Below, one piece after another: positions 62,902 through 64,000 of a DNA stretch of 64,000 nucleotides. Location: contig CP119753.1 of assembly GCA_029319145.1 (NCBI GenBank), forward strand, positions 2,790,001 to 2,854,000. The letters are read 5' to 3'. The notes beneath the pieces are model-generated. The model did no database searches and was not told the DNA's origin. It was given only the letters and a program-made list of their open reading frames with translations. The position numbers were made by a program, and so were the translations under genes. Numbering within the stretch: the first letter of the stretch is position 1; each line of letters begins with the position of its first letter. This DNA is from Microbacter sp. GSS18. Lineage in GTDB: Bacteria; Actinomycetota; Actinomycetes; Actinomycetales; Microbacteriaceae.

Positions 62902-64000
62902 TCAGCTCCGCACCGCGATCGGCAACGACAAGAAGCGGAATGGGCGGAACGGCGACGGGGTCGGACGATCACCGAGAACGTAGTGATGACCGCTCGCGAC
63001 GAGTTCTTCCAGCAGGATCCTCAGCTCCAGGCGCGCCAACGGCGCACCGAGGCACGCGTGGATCCCCGCGCCGAACGAGAGGTGCCGGTTCGGTCGACGC
63101 GCATAGTCCGTGCGTTCGGGATCGGCGAACTCCTGAGGATCGTGGTTGGCCGCGGCGATTCCGAGTTCGATGGCCTGGTCTCGTCCGATCGGCGTGCTTC
63201 CCACCTCTCCGGGGACGTTCGCCTCCCGTCCCACACCCGCCAGCGGGGGCGCCCACCGCAGGATCTCCTCGACAGCGGCCGCAATCTCATATCGCCCCTC
63301 GTTCAGCCCTTCCTTCAGCTCGGGATCGGACGCGAAGCGGGCCATCATGCTGTTCATCGCCGCGGTCGTCGTGCCATGGCCCGCGCTGATCATCTGTTTT
63401 CCGATCTCACGAAGCTCGTCCGGCGAGAGTTCGCGGTCGTCGATACGAGTCTCGAACAACGCGCTGAAGAAGTCGTGCTCCGGGTCGCGCGGGGCACGAC
63501 GGCGCTCGGCGATGATCGAGTCGATGTGGTCGTTGACCCGCCCATCGATCTCGGCGAGTTCGTCGGACGTCATCGGCCTTGTCGGGTTGAGGGACAGAGA
63601 CTTCAGCAGCCCGACATCCTCGACGGGAAGCCCCAGGAACACACAGAGTACGTGCGCGGGAAGCGGCCCGCCGACCGAGTCGGCGAAATCGCCCCCTCCG
63701 GCTCGCGCGAACCGGACCACGTAGTCGCGGACGATCGGCCTGATCATCGGTTCCAGGAGCGAGATGCGACTCGGGCGGAACAGAGGCGTGAGTGCCGCGC
63801 GATAGAGCGCGTGAGCCTCGCCGTTGTAGGTGAGGGGGATGAAGCTCGGCTGGTCGCGCACGAACATGAACGGCCGGCCGCTGCGATACTGCGACGGATC
63901 TCTCAAGCACTCCACCACCAGGGGGTACGTGCTCAGCTTCCAGTACCCGCCATGGTCCTCGCTCCATGACACCGGCGGCTCGGCGCGCAACCGAGCGAGT
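62902..64000 (-). CDS. Cytochrome P450 (N-terminus outside window)
   Basis: At least 366 residues of a soluble bacterial P450; the frame stays open to the right edge, so the true start lies beyond. Helix I has QMISAGHGTTTAAMNSMM (oxygen-activating Thr), the ExxR is EEILRW, and the haem loop is LSFGAGIHACLGAPLARLE with the Cys ligand. It catalyses oxygen insertion, or O-demethylation, of a small substrate. The stop lies one base before the VanB-type reductase start, so the two are co-translated partners. Substrate may be an aromatic ether or acid. The CYP family cannot be fixed without the N-terminus. Confidence 0.92.
   Translation of the reverse strand, partial: LARLRAEPPVSWSEDHGGYWKLSTYPLVVECLRDPSQYRSGRPFMFVRDQPSFIPLTYNGEAHALYRAALTPLFRPSRISLLEPMIRPIVRDYVVRFARAGGGDFADSVGGPLPAHVLCVFLGLPVEDVGLLKSLSLNPTRPMTSDELAEIDGRVNDHIDSIIAERRRAPRDPEHDFFSALFETRIDDRELSPDELREIGKQMISAGHGTTTAAMNSMMARFASDPELKEGLNEGRYEIAAAVEEILRWAPPLAGVGREANVPGEVGSTPIGRDQAIELGIAAANHDPQEFADPERTDYARRPNRHLSFGAGIHACLGAPLARLELRILLEELVASGHHYVLGDRPTPSPFRPFRFLSLPIAVRS

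Overview
The window reads as chromosomal DNA of a high-GC actinobacterium, most likely Microbacterium or another Microbacteriaceae. This rests on strong GC bias at third codon positions, frequent GTG starts, ATGA/GTGA-coupled operons and the mix of IclR, PadR, PaaX and GntR regulators. There is no rRNA, tRNA or other marker, so the genus is an inference. No phage, transposase or CRISPR array is visible. The window is a catabolic gene neighbourhood.

Layout. 1-3.6 kb: the end of a sulfatase, a dodecin, and two divergent CynX/NimT-type MFS transporters. 3.6-9.8 kb: two SDR dehydrogenases, then two copies of a two-gene cassette (a UGSC-family Cys protein plus a conserved partner) facing each other tail to tail, then an IclR regulator. 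10-15.3 kb: a Dpp/Opp-type ABC operon whose DppD-like ATPase carries a frameshift. 15.6-25.4 kb: a nine-gene minus-strand sugar or polyol operon (split transketolase, alcohol dehydrogenase, RbsACB-type transporter, SDR, sugar epimerase, aldehyde dehydrogenase), with a second aldehyde dehydrogenase divergent from it. 27-31.3 kb: a MarR regulator, a MetF-like reductase, PurU and a LigM/DesA-like tetrahydrofolate O-demethylase. 31.4-37.7 kb: PadR and GntR regulators and a Liv-type ABC operon. 38-51.6 kb: two more LigM-like proteins, twin IclR regulators, a beta-hydroxyacid-type dehydrogenase, a Cys-nucleophile hydrolase, an acyl-CoA ligase, a secreted tannase/feruloyl-esterase-family protein, an extradiol dioxygenase, a MetE-like methyltransferase and a MarR regulator. 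51.7-58.3 kb: a CoA-dependent degradation cluster (SDR, amidohydrolase, MaoC hydratase, ligase, acyl-CoA dehydrogenase, DUF3237, PaaX). 58.3-64 kb: a NitT/TauT-type ABC transporter, then a phthalate-dioxygenase-type reductase directly behind a cytochrome P450 that runs off the window.

How the parts fit. The central theme is probably plant-derived methoxylated aromatics. An exported esterase could free phenolic acids. LigM-like enzymes would move the O-methyl group to tetrahydrofolate, MetF and PurU would oxidise and release the C1 unit, and the extradiol dioxygenase would open the ring. Two families of short palindromes tie the parts together. ACCTATG-n2-CATAGGT lies at an MFS gene, the metF operon and the third LigM-like gene. 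TTCCGC-n3-GCGGAA lies at both UGSC cassettes and the Dpp operon, with looser variants at the metF operon, the second LigM-like gene and an IclR gene. The substrates themselves cannot be read from sequence.
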